A DNA stretch of 15,984 nt from an uncultured Dorea sp. Its GTDB lineage: Bacteria; Bacillota; Clostridia; Lachnospirales; Lachnospiraceae. A program made the translations under genes and the position numbers. A model generated the notes under the pieces. That model did no database searches and was not told the DNA's origin. It saw only the letters and a program-made list of their open reading frames with translations. Location of the stretch: positions 1 through 15,984 of the forward strand of contig CAJTQA010000057.1 in the NCBI GenBank assembly GCA_910578455.1, in the 5' to 3' direction. Shown piece after piece: positions 6,920 through 14,168 of this stretch. Numbering within the stretch: the first letter of the stretch is position 1; the number at the start of each line of letters is the position of its first letter.

Positions 6920-7570
6920 ATGGCGTTTGACTATAAAAAAGAGTACAGGGAATTTTACCTGCCGAAGAAGAGACCGGAGCTCATTACGGTGCCGCCCATG
7001 AATTTTGCGGCGGTTCGCGGAAAAGGAGACCCCAATGAGGAGGACGGCGCGTACAAGCAGGCTGTCGGCCTGCTCTACGGAGCGGCGTATACCATTAAAA
7101 TGAGCAAGCATTTAGAACACCGGATAGAAGGGTATTTTGACTTTGTGGTGCCGCCTTTAGAGGGGCTTTGGTGGCAGAGAGGCGTAAGAGGCGTTGACTA
7201 TTCCCACAAGGAGGAGTTTGAGTGGATTTCGATGATCCGTCTGCCGGAGTTTGTGACGGAGGAGGAGTTTCTCTGGGCGAAGGGGGAGGCTGCGGCGAAG
7301 AAGAAGGCAGACTTTTCCGGGGTGGAATTTTTCACTTACGAGGAGGGCTTATGCGTGCAGTGCATGCATGTGGGGCCTTATGACGACGAGCCGGCGACGG
7401 TGGGGGCTATGGATGCATTTGCCGGGGAGCAGGGATATGTGGCGGATATGAGCGATATGGGCGGACTAAATGGGAGCCGCTTTCATCATGAGATTTATCT
7501 GAGCGATGTGAGGAAGTGCAGGCCGGAAAACTTAAAGACCGTGATCCGGCATCCGGTAAGGAGGGCATAG
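6920..7570 (+). CDS. GyrI-like small-molecule-binding domain protein (216 aa type)
   Basis: A 216-residue soluble protein of the GyrI-like effector-binding superfamily, in the longer sub-family that starts FDYKKEYREFYLPKKRPELITVPPMNF. Further landmarks are AYKQAVGLLYGAAYTIKM (45-62), EGLWW near 81-85, CMHVGPYDDEPATV and a C-terminal HEIYLSDVRK. The family forms a cleft that binds hydrophobic or cationic small molecules. Stand-alone members are proposed drug sensors or sequestering or hydrolysing proteins. A strong GGAGAAGGAGAGGGAGAG tract (6901-6918) precedes the ATG. The gene follows dyad operator copy 1, so it is probably controlled by the WYL protein at 5910. It is followed 4 nt later by the DUF3788-DUF3795 gene. 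The fold is confident, the physiological ligand unknown. Confidence 0.87.
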   Translation: MAFDYKKEYREFYLPKKRPELITVPPMNFAAVRGKGDPNEEDGAYKQAVGLLYGAAYTIKMSKHLEHRIEGYFDFVVPPLEGLWWQRGVRGVDYSHKEEFEWISMIRLPEFVTEEEFLWAKGEAAAKKKADFSGVEFFTYEEGLCVQCMHVGPYDDEPATVGAMDAFAGEQGYVADMSDMGGLNGSRFHHEIYLSDVRKCRPENLKTVIRHPVRRA

Positions 7571-7574
7571 GCAG

Positions 7575-8372
7575 ATGAGGTATACAAAAAAACAGCTTGA
7601 GGAGCTTATCGGAACGGACTTCTGCCGGATGTACCGGCAGTTTAATGATTATGTGCTGGATCACTATAATGTGTCCCAGATATGGGATAAGGGAGGGAGA
7701 GACTGGGAGAGCTGCGTGCGCTACAGCCGGAGCGGGAAGACGCTGTGCACCGTTTTTTTCCGGGAGGAAAAGGTTGGCGTGCTGATCATATTCGGGAAGA
7801 AAGAGCGGGAGAGGTTTGAGGAGACGGCGGACAGGTTTTGCGCCGCAGTGCGGGAGAACTATGACAGTTCTAAGACGTATCATGACGGGAAATGGATGAT
7901 GTTTGACCTGGACGCGCCGGGCATGCTCTCGGAGCTGGAGCTGCTTTTAGCGGTGAAGAAGGCGCCCAACAGAAAGACTACCATGTGCGGCTATTGCTGT
8001 GACATGTGCAAGGCATTTGCGGGAAATGTGAAGAAAAATGACCAGCGCGCCATTCTGTCGGAGTATTGGAAGAAATATTACGGCCTGAACATTCCCGCGG
8101 AAAAGATGCAGTGCGACGGATGCCGGTGCAAAAAGGACGATGCCCGCAGGATAGACGGAGCGTGTCCGGTACGTGCCTGCGTCCTGGAAAGGAAACTTCA
8201 TGACTGTTCGGCCTGCGAGGGCTATCCCTGCCAGGCCTTCCTGTCAAGAAAGGGGCTTTCCCTTGAGGAGGCAGATGGGGCCTGTGGGCTGGATCTGCAG
8301 GATTATTATGAATACCTCGGTGCATTTGACAACAAATCCAGGCTCGACCGTAGAAAGAAAAGAGAATCATGA
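7575..8372 (+). CDS. DUF3788-DUF3795 fusion, cysteine-rich protein
   Basis: A 265-residue protein with two parts. Residues 1 to about 125 resemble DUF3788 (WESCVRYSRSGKTLCTVFF, VGVLIIFGKKERERFEE). Residues from about 137 form a DUF3795-like cysteine-rich module. Its cysteines include C138, C141, C142, C145, C180, C183, C185, C197, C202, C211, C214 and C219, with the motifs CGYCCDMC and CDGCRC, and probably bind a metal or an iron-sulfur cluster. AAGGAGGG at 7558-7565 overlaps the end of the previous gene, and the start is 4 nt after its stop, so the two are coupled. The stop codon (8370-8372) lies inside dyad operator copy 2. No enzymatic function is assigned to either domain. The fused form suggests they act together. 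Confidence 0.82.
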   Translation: MRYTKKQLEELIGTDFCRMYRQFNDYVLDHYNVSQIWDKGGRDWESCVRYSRSGKTLCTVFFREEKVGVLIIFGKKERERFEETADRFCAAVRENYDSSKTYHDGKWMMFDLDAPGMLSELELLLAVKKAPNRKTTMCGYCCDMCKAFAGNVKKNDQRAILSEYWKKYYGLNIPAEKMQCDGCRCKKDDARRIDGACPVRACVLERKLHDCSACEGYPCQAFLSRKGLSLEEADGACGLDLQDYYEYLGAFDNKSRLDRRKKRES

Positions 8373-8403
8373 CATACAGCTGTCGTGGTTGCCGTGTTAG
8401 GAT
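8365..8403 (+). promoter_or_regulatory. Dyad operator/promoter, copy 2, before the second GyrI-like gene
   Basis: CATGACA (8368-8374) and TGTCGTG (8381-8387) surround TACAGC; flanking AAT/GTT extends the dyad with wobble-type mismatches. GTGTTA follows at the same distance as in copy 1 (6831), and TAGGAT (8398-8403) stands exactly where copy 1 has TATATT. It overlaps the stop of the upstream gene. Conservation of the dyad across about 36 bp, with unrelated DNA beyond, supports a shared regulator-binding site. Confidence 0.58.
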
Positions 8404-8434
8404 CAGGATAACAAAAGAAAGGATGGATTGACTT

Positions 8435-8920
8435 ATGAATTATGAAATTGTGACATTGAAAGAAAAAATTGCTGTCGGCATCTCTGCCAGGACGAACAAC
8501 ACTTCCCCTGACGCGGGAGCAGTCATCGGCGGGCTGTGGAACCGTTTTTACAACGAGGGCGTCTATGAGTCCATCCCCGGCAAGGAGGGCGGGAAGGCTC
8601 TGGGAATCTACACGGATTACGCCGGGGATGAAAAGGCGGACTATACGGTGGTAGTTGCCTGTGAGACGGCCGGGGAGCCGGAGGAGGGCGGGTACACATG
8701 CCTTCGGATTCCTGCCGGGAGGTATGCGAAATTCGTCGTCCGCGGGGATATGGTGCAGGCGGTAAGCGCGGCATGGCAGGAAATCTGGCAGATGGATCTT
8801 AAACGGACGTTTCAGTGTGATTTTGAGGAGTATCAGGACGACTGCATGGAAGAGGCGGAGATCCATATCTATGTGGGGATAGTTTCGGAGGATGAAAACC
8901 GGGATGGAAAGGCAGACTGA
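8435..8920 (+). CDS. GyrI-like effector-binding domain protein (YobU-type)
   Basis: A 161-residue single-domain protein of the AraC effector-binding/GyrI-like family. Typical features are YEIVTLKEKIAVGISARTNN at the start, IGGLWNRFYNEGVYESIP, an acidic-aromatic strand YTVVVACE, IPAGRYAKFVVRG (about 92-104), AWQEIWQMDL and FEEYQDD near the end. The family binds small organic ligands. Stand-alone members often sit beside WYL regulators, as YobU beside YobV in Bacillus subtilis. AGAAAGGA at about 8416-8423 serves as a slightly distant ribosome site. Directly upstream is dyad operator copy 2, linking it to the WYL gene at 5910. It is a different sub-family from the 216-residue protein at 6920, so this regulon contains two distinct sensor folds. 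Confidence 0.88.
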   Translation: MNYEIVTLKEKIAVGISARTNNTSPDAGAVIGGLWNRFYNEGVYESIPGKEGGKALGIYTDYAGDEKADYTVVVACETAGEPEEGGYTCLRIPAGRYAKFVVRGDMVQAVSAAWQEIWQMDLKRTFQCDFEEYQDDCMEEAEIHIYVGIVSEDENRDGKAD

Positions 8921-8951
8921 GAGGTGCAGGTGCTGGAAAGAATAGGAAGTT

Positions 8952-9818
8952 ATGCATTACATAAAAGCAAAAGGAATATTGTCCGCGAAGAACGGGATGA
9001 ACCTGTACCGGGGATGCTCCCACGGGTGCATCTACTGCGACTCCAGGAGCAGGTGCTATCATATGGAGCATGCCTTTGAGGACATTGAGGTAAAGGAAAA
9101 TGCGCTGGAGCTTTTAGAGGGCGCATTGAGGCGGAGGCGGAAAAAGTGCATGATCGGCACAGGCTCCATGACAGACCCGTACATCCCGCTGGAGGAGGAG
9201 CTTTGCCGGACGAGGGGCGCGCTGGAGCTTATCTGGCGGTACGGGTTCGGCGCGACGGTCATCACCAAGTCCGCCAGAATCCTGCGGGATATTGAGCTGC
9301 TGCAAAAAATTAATGAAAGGGCGAAGTGCGTGGTTCAGATGACCCTCACCACCTGTGACGAGACGCTGTGCAGAAAGATAGAGCCAAACGTCAGCACGAC
9401 GGCGGAGCGGCTTAAGGCGCTGAAGGAGTTTCGGGATGCGGGGATTCCTACGGTGGTGTGGCTCACCCCAATCCTTCCCTTCATCAACGACACCCGGGAG
9501 AATATTTCCGGCATCCTTGATATGTGCATCGAGGCACAAGTCTATGGGATTATCTGCTTTGGCATGGGGGTTACCCTCCGGGATGGCAGCCGGGAATATT
9601 TTTACCGGCAGCTTGACCGCCTGTTCCCGGGGATGAAAGAAAGGTACATCCGATCTTACGGCAGCCGGTATGAACTGCCAAGCCCGCAAAATGCCGGGCT
9701 TATGGAGCTGTTCCTGGACACATGCGGCCGCAGCGGGATTGTCTGCGGAAATGACCGGATCTTCCGGTATCTGTCGGAATTTCCGGAGGCAGACGGGCAG
9801 TACCGTCTGCCGTTTTGA
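8952..9818 (+). CDS. SPL-family radical SAM protein
   Basis: A 288-residue radical S-adenosylmethionine protein of the SplB/COG1533 group. The [4Fe-4S]-binding CxxxCxxC is CSHGCIYC at residues 22-29 (C22, C26, C29), in the typical context NLYRGCSHGCIYCDSRS. GTGSMTDPYIPLEEE, ITKSARILRDIELL, VQMTLTTCDE and RLKALKEFRDAGI follow along the barrel as in SPL-like proteins. These are related to spore photoproduct lyase, but most are uncharacterised and not photoproduct repair enzymes. The ATG at 8952 is the only possible start because an in-frame TAG lies at 8943; its AGGAAG is only 2 nt away, so initiation may be weak. It lies 31 nt after the GyrI-like gene and may share its transcript. Its 3' end contains a terminator. 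Confidence 0.9.
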   Translation: MHYIKAKGILSAKNGMNLYRGCSHGCIYCDSRSRCYHMEHAFEDIEVKENALELLEGALRRRRKKCMIGTGSMTDPYIPLEEELCRTRGALELIWRYGFGATVITKSARILRDIELLQKINERAKCVVQMTLTTCDETLCRKIEPNVSTTAERLKALKEFRDAGIPTVVWLTPILPFINDTRENISGILDMCIEAQVYGIICFGMGVTLRDGSREYFYRQLDRLFPGMKERYIRSYGSRYELPSPQNAGLMELFLDTCGRSGIVCGNDRIFRYLSEFPEADGQYRLPF

Positions 9819-9825
9819 GATTTTT
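9788..9825 (+). terminator. Intrinsic terminator embedded in the end of the radical SAM gene
   Basis: GGCAGACGG (9788-9796) and CCGTCTGCC (9803-9811) form a perfect 9-bp GC-rich stem with the loop GCAGTA, followed by GTTTT and, shortly after, TTTTT. The stem lies within the last codons of the coding region, and the stop codon (9816-9818) is in the T-rich tail. Confidence 0.82.
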
Positions 9826-9871
9826 GTGCGATATGTATAAAATTATGGAAAAATAAAGATATTATTTTTTA

Positions 9872-9901
9872 TTGTGAACCAGGCGCCATATGGTGTATAA
9901 T
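9872..9901 (+). promoter_or_regulatory. Sigma-A promoter of the BMP-domain gene
   Basis: TTGTGA at 9872-9877 and TATAAT at 9896-9901 with an 18-bp spacer. The spacer contains the 8-bp palindrome CCATATGG (9886-9893), which could be a regulator contact. The leader before ATG 9954 is about 45 nt and ends with AAGGAGAT at 9941-9948. Nothing else is recognisable in the 9819-9953 gap. Confidence 0.7.
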
Positions 9902-9953
9902 GAGGCGAATTAAGGAAACGATGATGACTGTACTGACATTAAGGAGATAGATT

Positions 9954-11864
9954 ATGGCGTTGGAAGATTACAATAAAGCGTACAGGATGGGCAAAAGAGA
10001 GTACCAGCACCGGATGATGAAGGGGCAGCTCCCTACGCTGCAGGTTTTAGACGAGATATTGCCGCCAAAAGGGTTTTACTCGGAGGTTCCGCTGGGGCTT
10101 GTGCAGATTCCGGTGAACCAGATCGTGGGAACGAAGACGGGGGGCAGGAGCAATGCCTTTGCGGCCAATTTTATGCCGATCTTAAAGGTAGGAACGGAAT
10201 TTTCCCAGAAGTGGGTGACGCTGTGCAAGAGCCATGAAGACGAGGGCATCAGAGAGCCGATCAAGGCTTACGAGTATATGAACCAGTTCTACGTCCTGGA
10301 GGGGAATAAGCGGGTCAGCGTGCTGAAATATTTTGACGTTGTGTCCATCCCCGGCACTGTGATCCGGATTGTGCCGAAGAGGACGGGGGAGAAGGAAAAT
10401 AATATCTACTATGAATTTATGGAATTTTATGAGCTGTCCAAGGTGAACTACGTCTGGTTTTCAGAGGAAGGCTCCTTTGTGGAGCTGCAAAAGGAAGTGG
10501 GGAAAGACCCGGACGAGGTGTGGAGCGATGACGATAAGCTGACTTTCAGTTCCATATATACCCGTTTCCTGACGGAGTTTAAGGCAAATGGCGGGGATGA
10601 GCTTAACTGCACGCCGGGGGATGCCTTCCTTGCGTTTATCAAAGTCCATGATTATGAGGATCTGGAGGAGATGACGACCAGCGAGCTTAAAGGATTGGTG
10701 AAAAAGAGCTGGGAGGAGTTCGAGCTTTTGCAGGAAGAGGAAGAGATTGACCTGAAGATGGACCCTACTTTCAAGGAGAAGACGATCTTTGACAAGCTCC
10801 TGCCTGCAAGCGTGACGAAATTGAAGGCGGCGTTCATCTACGAAAAATCGCCGATGACTTCCGCCTGGACATATGCACACGAGCTGGGAAGGCTCCAGCT
10901 TGAACAGAGATTCCCGAAAGAGGTTACGACGGTCTGCTATGAAAATGTGACGGTGGATACGGTTGAGGATGTGCTTGAGGAGGCGGTGGAAGAAGGGTGC
11001 AACTTAATCTTTACCACGACCCCTGCTTTTGCCCAGGCCAGCGTCAAGGCAGCCATTGCCCACCCGAAGATCCGGATACTGAACTGCTCGCTCAATACTT
11101 CCCACCGCTATATCCGCACGTACTACTCCCGGATGCACGAGGCGAAGTTCCTCATGGGGGCGATCGCGGGAGCCATGGCAAGAAACGATAAGCTGGCGTA
11201 TATCGCGGATTACCCGATTTTCGGCACAATCGCCAACATCAATGCATTTGCCCTTGGGGCGAAGATGATTAATCCACGGGCGACGGTTTACCTGGACTGG
11301 AGCGCCAAAAAGGACAATGACGCTCTCTGGAACTTTAAGAACAGCGACGCGTCCATCATATCCGGCAAGGACATGGTGATACCGGAAGATGCGTCAAGGT
11401 ATTTCGGCATCTTTGAGATGAATGACGGATACCCGAAAAGCCTTGCCATGCCTGTATGGCAGTGGGGGAATTTCTATGAGAAACTGATCCGTACCATTAT
11501 GGAAGGCACGTGGAAATATGACGACGACCCGTCCACCACTAAGGCGATCAATTACTGGTGGGGGATGTCGGCGGACGTTGTGGGGGTCATCTGCTCTCAA
11601 AACCTCCCTATCGGCACGAAACGGCTGGTGGAGCTTTTGAAAAATACCATCAGCAGGGGAGAATTCAATCCGTTTTCAGGGATTCTCTACTCTCAGGAAG
11701 GAATCGTGCAGGCGCATCCTTACAGAACCCTTTCACCGGAGGCCATTATGGAGATGGACTGGCTGGCAGAAAATGTCATCGGCTCCATCCCGAAAGAGAC
11801 GGAATTAAAAGAACACACAAAGGCCGTTGTAGGGCAGCAGGGCTTAGATAAGGCGAAAGGATAG
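9954..11864 (+). CDS. Cytoplasmic ParB-like/BMP (Med-like) fusion protein
   Basis: A 636-residue protein. Residues about 45-135 resemble a ParB/Srx-type nucleotide-binding domain: IPVNQIVGTKTGGRSNAF, then YVLEGNKRVSVLKYFDV at 113-129, like the G(N/E)(H/K)R motif of ParB. An acidic helical linker follows, and from about 290 the chain matches the BMP (PnrA/Med) periplasmic-binding fold: AAFIYEKSPMTSAWTYAHELG, CNLIFTTTPAFAQASVKAA, EAKFLMGAIAGAMA, KLAYIADYPIFGTIANINAF. BMP proteins usually bind nucleosides as lipoproteins of ABC importers. Here there is no signal peptide or lipobox and no permease nearby, so it is probably an intracellular ligand-binding or regulatory protein. Its nearest functional analogy is Bacillus Med. 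It is followed after 8 nt by a metallophosphoesterase. The ParB-like assignment is less certain than the BMP one. Confidence 0.8.
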   Translation: MALEDYNKAYRMGKREYQHRMMKGQLPTLQVLDEILPPKGFYSEVPLGLVQIPVNQIVGTKTGGRSNAFAANFMPILKVGTEFSQKWVTLCKSHEDEGIREPIKAYEYMNQFYVLEGNKRVSVLKYFDVVSIPGTVIRIVPKRTGEKENNIYYEFMEFYELSKVNYVWFSEEGSFVELQKEVGKDPDEVWSDDDKLTFSSIYTRFLTEFKANGGDELNCTPGDAFLAFIKVHDYEDLEEMTTSELKGLVKKSWEEFELLQEEEEIDLKMDPTFKEKTIFDKLLPASVTKLKAAFIYEKSPMTSAWTYAHELGRLQLEQRFPKEVTTVCYENVTVDTVEDVLEEAVEEGCNLIFTTTPAFAQASVKAAIAHPKIRILNCSLNTSHRYIRTYYSRMHEAKFLMGAIAGAMARNDKLAYIADYPIFGTIANINAFALGAKMINPRATVYLDWSAKKDNDALWNFKNSDASIISGKDMVIPEDASRYFGIFEMNDGYPKSLAMPVWQWGNFYEKLIRTIMEGTWKYDDDPSTTKAINYWWGMSADVVGVICSQNLPIGTKRLVELLKNTISRGEFNPFSGILYSQEGIVQAHPYRTLSPEAIMEMDWLAENVIGSIPKETELKEHTKAVVGQQGLDKAKG

Positions 11865-11872
11865 CGGGATAT

Positions 11873-12493
11873 ATGAAGATACTTGCGATTGCGGACGAGG
11901 AGTCAGCCTACCTGTGGGATCATTTTGAGAAGGAAAAGCTTAAGGGGATCGACCTGATCATCTCCTGCGGGGATTTAGACCCGAGGTATCTGTCCTTTTT
12001 AGCTACCTTCACCTCAGCGCCGGTGCTCTACGTCCACGGCAATCATGATGAAAAATACAGAGAGATGCCGCCGGAGGGGTGCATCTGCATCGATGATGCG
12101 ATCTATGTCCATGACGGGGTTCGCATCCTGGGGCTTGGCGGCTCCATGAGATACCGGAACGGGGAGCATCAGTACACGGAGTGGGATATGAAACGGAGGG
12201 TGGGAAAGCTTGCGTTCAAGCTTTTTCGGCACAGGGGCTTTGACATCCTTGTGACCCACGCCCCGGCTTATGAGCTAAATGATGCGAGAGACCTTCCCCA
12301 TCAGGGGTTCAAGGTGTTCCTTGCGCTGCTGGAAAAATATAAGCCCCGGTTTTTCCTCCACGGGCATGTACATATGTCTTACGGGAGAAACCATAAGCGG
12401 TATGACAGGTATCAGGAGACGCATGTGATCAATGCGTTTGAGCGGTGCGTGTTTGAATATGAGGACGAAAACCTGCGGGAGCATCTCAGATGA
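11873..12493 (+). CDS. Calcineurin-like metallophosphoesterase
   Basis: A 206-residue phosphoesterase. Visible metal-site motifs are D8, GD at 33-34 (CGDLD), GNHDE at 56-60, the histidine of THAP at 129, and GHVHMSYG from 164 with H165 and H167. The first motif is normally DxH; here it reads D8-E-E10, so the usual histidine is replaced by glutamate. Activity may use altered metal coordination or be specialised. The substrate (phosphodiester, phosphoprotein or nucleotide) cannot be told. It starts 8 nt after the BMP-fusion gene, with AAAGGAT at the end of that gene as ribosome site, and almost certainly shares its transcript. Its last codons form a strong terminator. Confidence 0.88.
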   Translation: MKILAIADEESAYLWDHFEKEKLKGIDLIISCGDLDPRYLSFLATFTSAPVLYVHGNHDEKYREMPPEGCICIDDAIYVHDGVRILGLGGSMRYRNGEHQYTEWDMKRRVGKLAFKLFRHRGFDILVTHAPAYELNDARDLPHQGFKVFLALLEKYKPRFFLHGHVHMSYGRNHKRYDRYQETHVINAFERCVFEYEDENLREHLR

Positions 12494-12511
12494 TGCGCCG
12501 CAGTTTTTTTT
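12473..12511 (+). terminator. Strong intrinsic terminator overlapping the phosphoesterase 3' end
   Basis: CTGCGG (12473-12478) pairs with CCGCAG (12498-12503), and GCATC (12481-12485) with GATGC (12492-12496), around the loop TCAGAT. Eight T residues follow (12504-12511). The stop codon TGA at 12491-12493 is inside the hairpin. Read on the minus strand the same hairpin is followed by GTTTTCG, so it may also weakly terminate the converging anti-sigma operon. I see nothing else in 12512-12552. Confidence 0.88.
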
Positions 12512-12552
12512 GTGTGAGGGAGTGGGGCGGCAGGCTAATAATTCAACTCTCC

Positions 12553-13602
12553 TTATAATGTTATTGTAGTATGAACAATTGCATATTTTTTCACATCTTC
12601 TTCCGAGTTTTCATCCGCACTGTGTTTTTCCATATCCTTGGCGTCCACCACATAGATGCGGAGTGTTCCCGATATATCTGAACGGCTTATTTTATCAAAT
12701 GCAGTTGTGGCTCCGGCAATACCGCTGCCCGCAACAGGTAGATCAGACTTGTCGCTAAAGCACTGCACGAGATAATCAATGCTGTCCCGTTTCAGATAGA
12801 TATCCGGGTATGAAGTATAGATTGTCACCAGGAGCGGCGAGACTACAATCCGGTCAATACTGTGGCCGCGTTTAGCAACTTTGGGGGTTATGGTCTTTAT
12901 ATCCTTGCAGTTGACGGTTACGGGCACGCTGAAATTCCAGACACCCGGAATCAGGCGGTCATATTTTTCAGCGGAATCACTCTGCAGCTTTAAGGAAGGA
13001 ATCGTGATTTCCAGGGTGAATTCCTCCGGGAAAGATTCTTTTTCATCCATATAATAGGCTGCTCCGGCGAAGGTGTGGTCGTCTGCAAATGTTCCCACCA
13101 TACTTTCACCGTAACCGGTAGTTTCAAGTTTGCGCGTAAGTTTACCGCTCTTAATTGTCAGGCTGATATTCTCCGTCAGCAATTGCCGTTTATTATATTT
13201 TCCTTTCTCGTAAGAGGAAAACGGCTTTTTGCTTTCAACGCTGTAGCTGATAAACAGATTTTCCCCGTCACAGTAAATTTCTGATAGATTTATCTTTACA
13301 CCGTTATCTTCCGAGGCAGTCAGGACATTCGATGCATATTCTCCATATTCCCCCGGAACCGTCACGTATTCGTTTATATATTCAAAAATAGAATTGAAAA
13401 AAGGAATTTCTCTTGCCCATACTGGTTGGACAACGGTTATCCCGCCTAAGAAAAGGAACGCGGCTATGGCAAATGAAACGGCATATTTCATCGTCCTTGC
13501 ATGGACAGCTTTTTTTGCGGCTGCGCGGCAGACTGCCTGCTCTGTGATGTCATCTAACGAAGATGGAACTGTTATCTCTGACAAAACATTTTTAATATTC
13601 AA
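12553..13602 (-). CDS. DUF4179-type membrane anti-sigma factor
   Basis: A 349-residue single-pass membrane protein. A short cytoplasmic part (1-39) is followed by one helix at about 40-59 (YAVSFAIAAFLFLGGITVV). Next comes EIPFFNSIFEYINEY, the characteristic start of the DUF4179 extracytoplasmic domain, and then a long beta-rich outside region. DUF4179 proteins commonly accompany ECF sigma factors and hold them inactive. It starts with TTG at 13600-13602, well supported by AAAGGAGG (positions 13609-13616, minus strand) 6 nt before it. Its first 11 nt overlap the end of the sigma gene, so the pair should be translationally coupled and made in a fixed ratio. The inducing signal is unknown. The DNA is AT-richer than the genes to its left. 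Confidence 0.85.
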   Translation of the reverse strand: MNIKNVLSEITVPSSLDDITEQAVCRAAAKKAVHARTMKYAVSFAIAAFLFLGGITVVQPVWAREIPFFNSIFEYINEYVTVPGEYGEYASNVLTASEDNGVKINLSEIYCDGENLFISYSVESKKPFSSYEKGKYNKRQLLTENISLTIKSGKLTRKLETTGYGESMVGTFADDHTFAGAAYYMDEKESFPEEFTLEITIPSLKLQSDSAEKYDRLIPGVWNFSVPVTVNCKDIKTITPKVAKRGHSIDRIVVSPLLVTIYTSYPDIYLKRDSIDYLVQCFSDKSDLPVAGSGIAGATTAFDKISRSDISGTLRIYVVDAKDMEKHSADENSEEDVKKYAIVHTTITL

Positions 13603-14119
13603 AATAATCCTCCTTTAAAATTTTTCTAAGATGCTCTTTTGCTCTTCTGAGTATGGTTTTTACGCTGTTTTCAGGTGTTTTTAAAATCAGTGCAATTTCC
13701 GCGATGGGTTTGTCATAAAAATATTTTAGCACGATGGCATCCCGCTCTTTTCTTTTCAGCTTTTTCAAAGCACAGTATAAATCAATCTTTTCATCCAGAG
13801 TGATGCCCTGTGACGATGACTGGCCAACTTGTTCTTCATATGGCTCAAAGCATGATTTTTTCTTTATGAACTTCAGGGCGTTGTTTATGACAATTTTGTT
13901 CATCCATGTGACGAAATATTCTGGTCTGCGAAGGCTGCGTATTTTTACAAAACCTTGATAGATGCTCTCCTGAACAACGTCCAAGGCATCCTGCTCATTT
14001 TTCAGATACAAAAATGCAACTTTATAAAAGTATGTGTTATACATTAACGCCAGGTGGTTGTAACTTTCTGGATCTCCATGAATTGCTTTTTGTACGATCG
14101 AGTACTCTTCGTATATCAT
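13592..14119 (-). CDS. ECF-type RNA polymerase sigma factor (SigV-like)
   Basis: A 175-residue sigma-70 family protein with only regions 2 and 4, as in extracytoplasmic-function sigma factors. Region 2 spans about 20-88 (ALMYNTYFYKVAFLYLKN, DALDVVQESIYQGF, YFVTWMNKIVINNALKFIKK). Region 4 spans about 112-168 (LKKLKRKERDAIVLKYFYDK, then AEIALILKTPENSVKTILRRAKEHLRK, the DNA-reading helix-turn-helix). AAAGGAAG on the minus strand (14125-14132) precedes the ATG at 14117-14119. It overlaps the DUF4179 anti-sigma gene by 11 nt. A candidate self-recognised promoter lies at 14141-14168. Grouping with SigV/ECF30-like factors is an inference from the partner and promoter pattern. Confidence 0.92.
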   Translation of the reverse strand: MIYEEYSIVQKAIHGDPESYNHLALMYNTYFYKVAFLYLKNEQDALDVVQESIYQGFVKIRSLRRPEYFVTWMNKIVINNALKFIKKKSCFEPYEEQVGQSSSQGITLDEKIDLYCALKKLKRKERDAIVLKYFYDKPIAEIALILKTPENSVKTILRRAKEHLRKILKEDYFEY

Positions 14120-14140
14120 AATGACTTCCTTTCACTTATT

Positions 14141-14168
14141 AGATACTTATACTGGGAAAGAAGTTTCA
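14141..14168 (-). promoter_or_regulatory. Candidate autoregulated ECF promoter of the sigma/anti-sigma operon
   Basis: On the minus strand TGAAAC (14163-14168) and GTATCT (14141-14146) are separated by 16 bp. A TGAAAC -35 with about 16 bp to a GTC/GTAT-like -10 is characteristic of SigV-like ECF sigma factors. The start would be close to 14134, immediately before the ribosome site, giving a very short leader. Confidence 0.5.
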
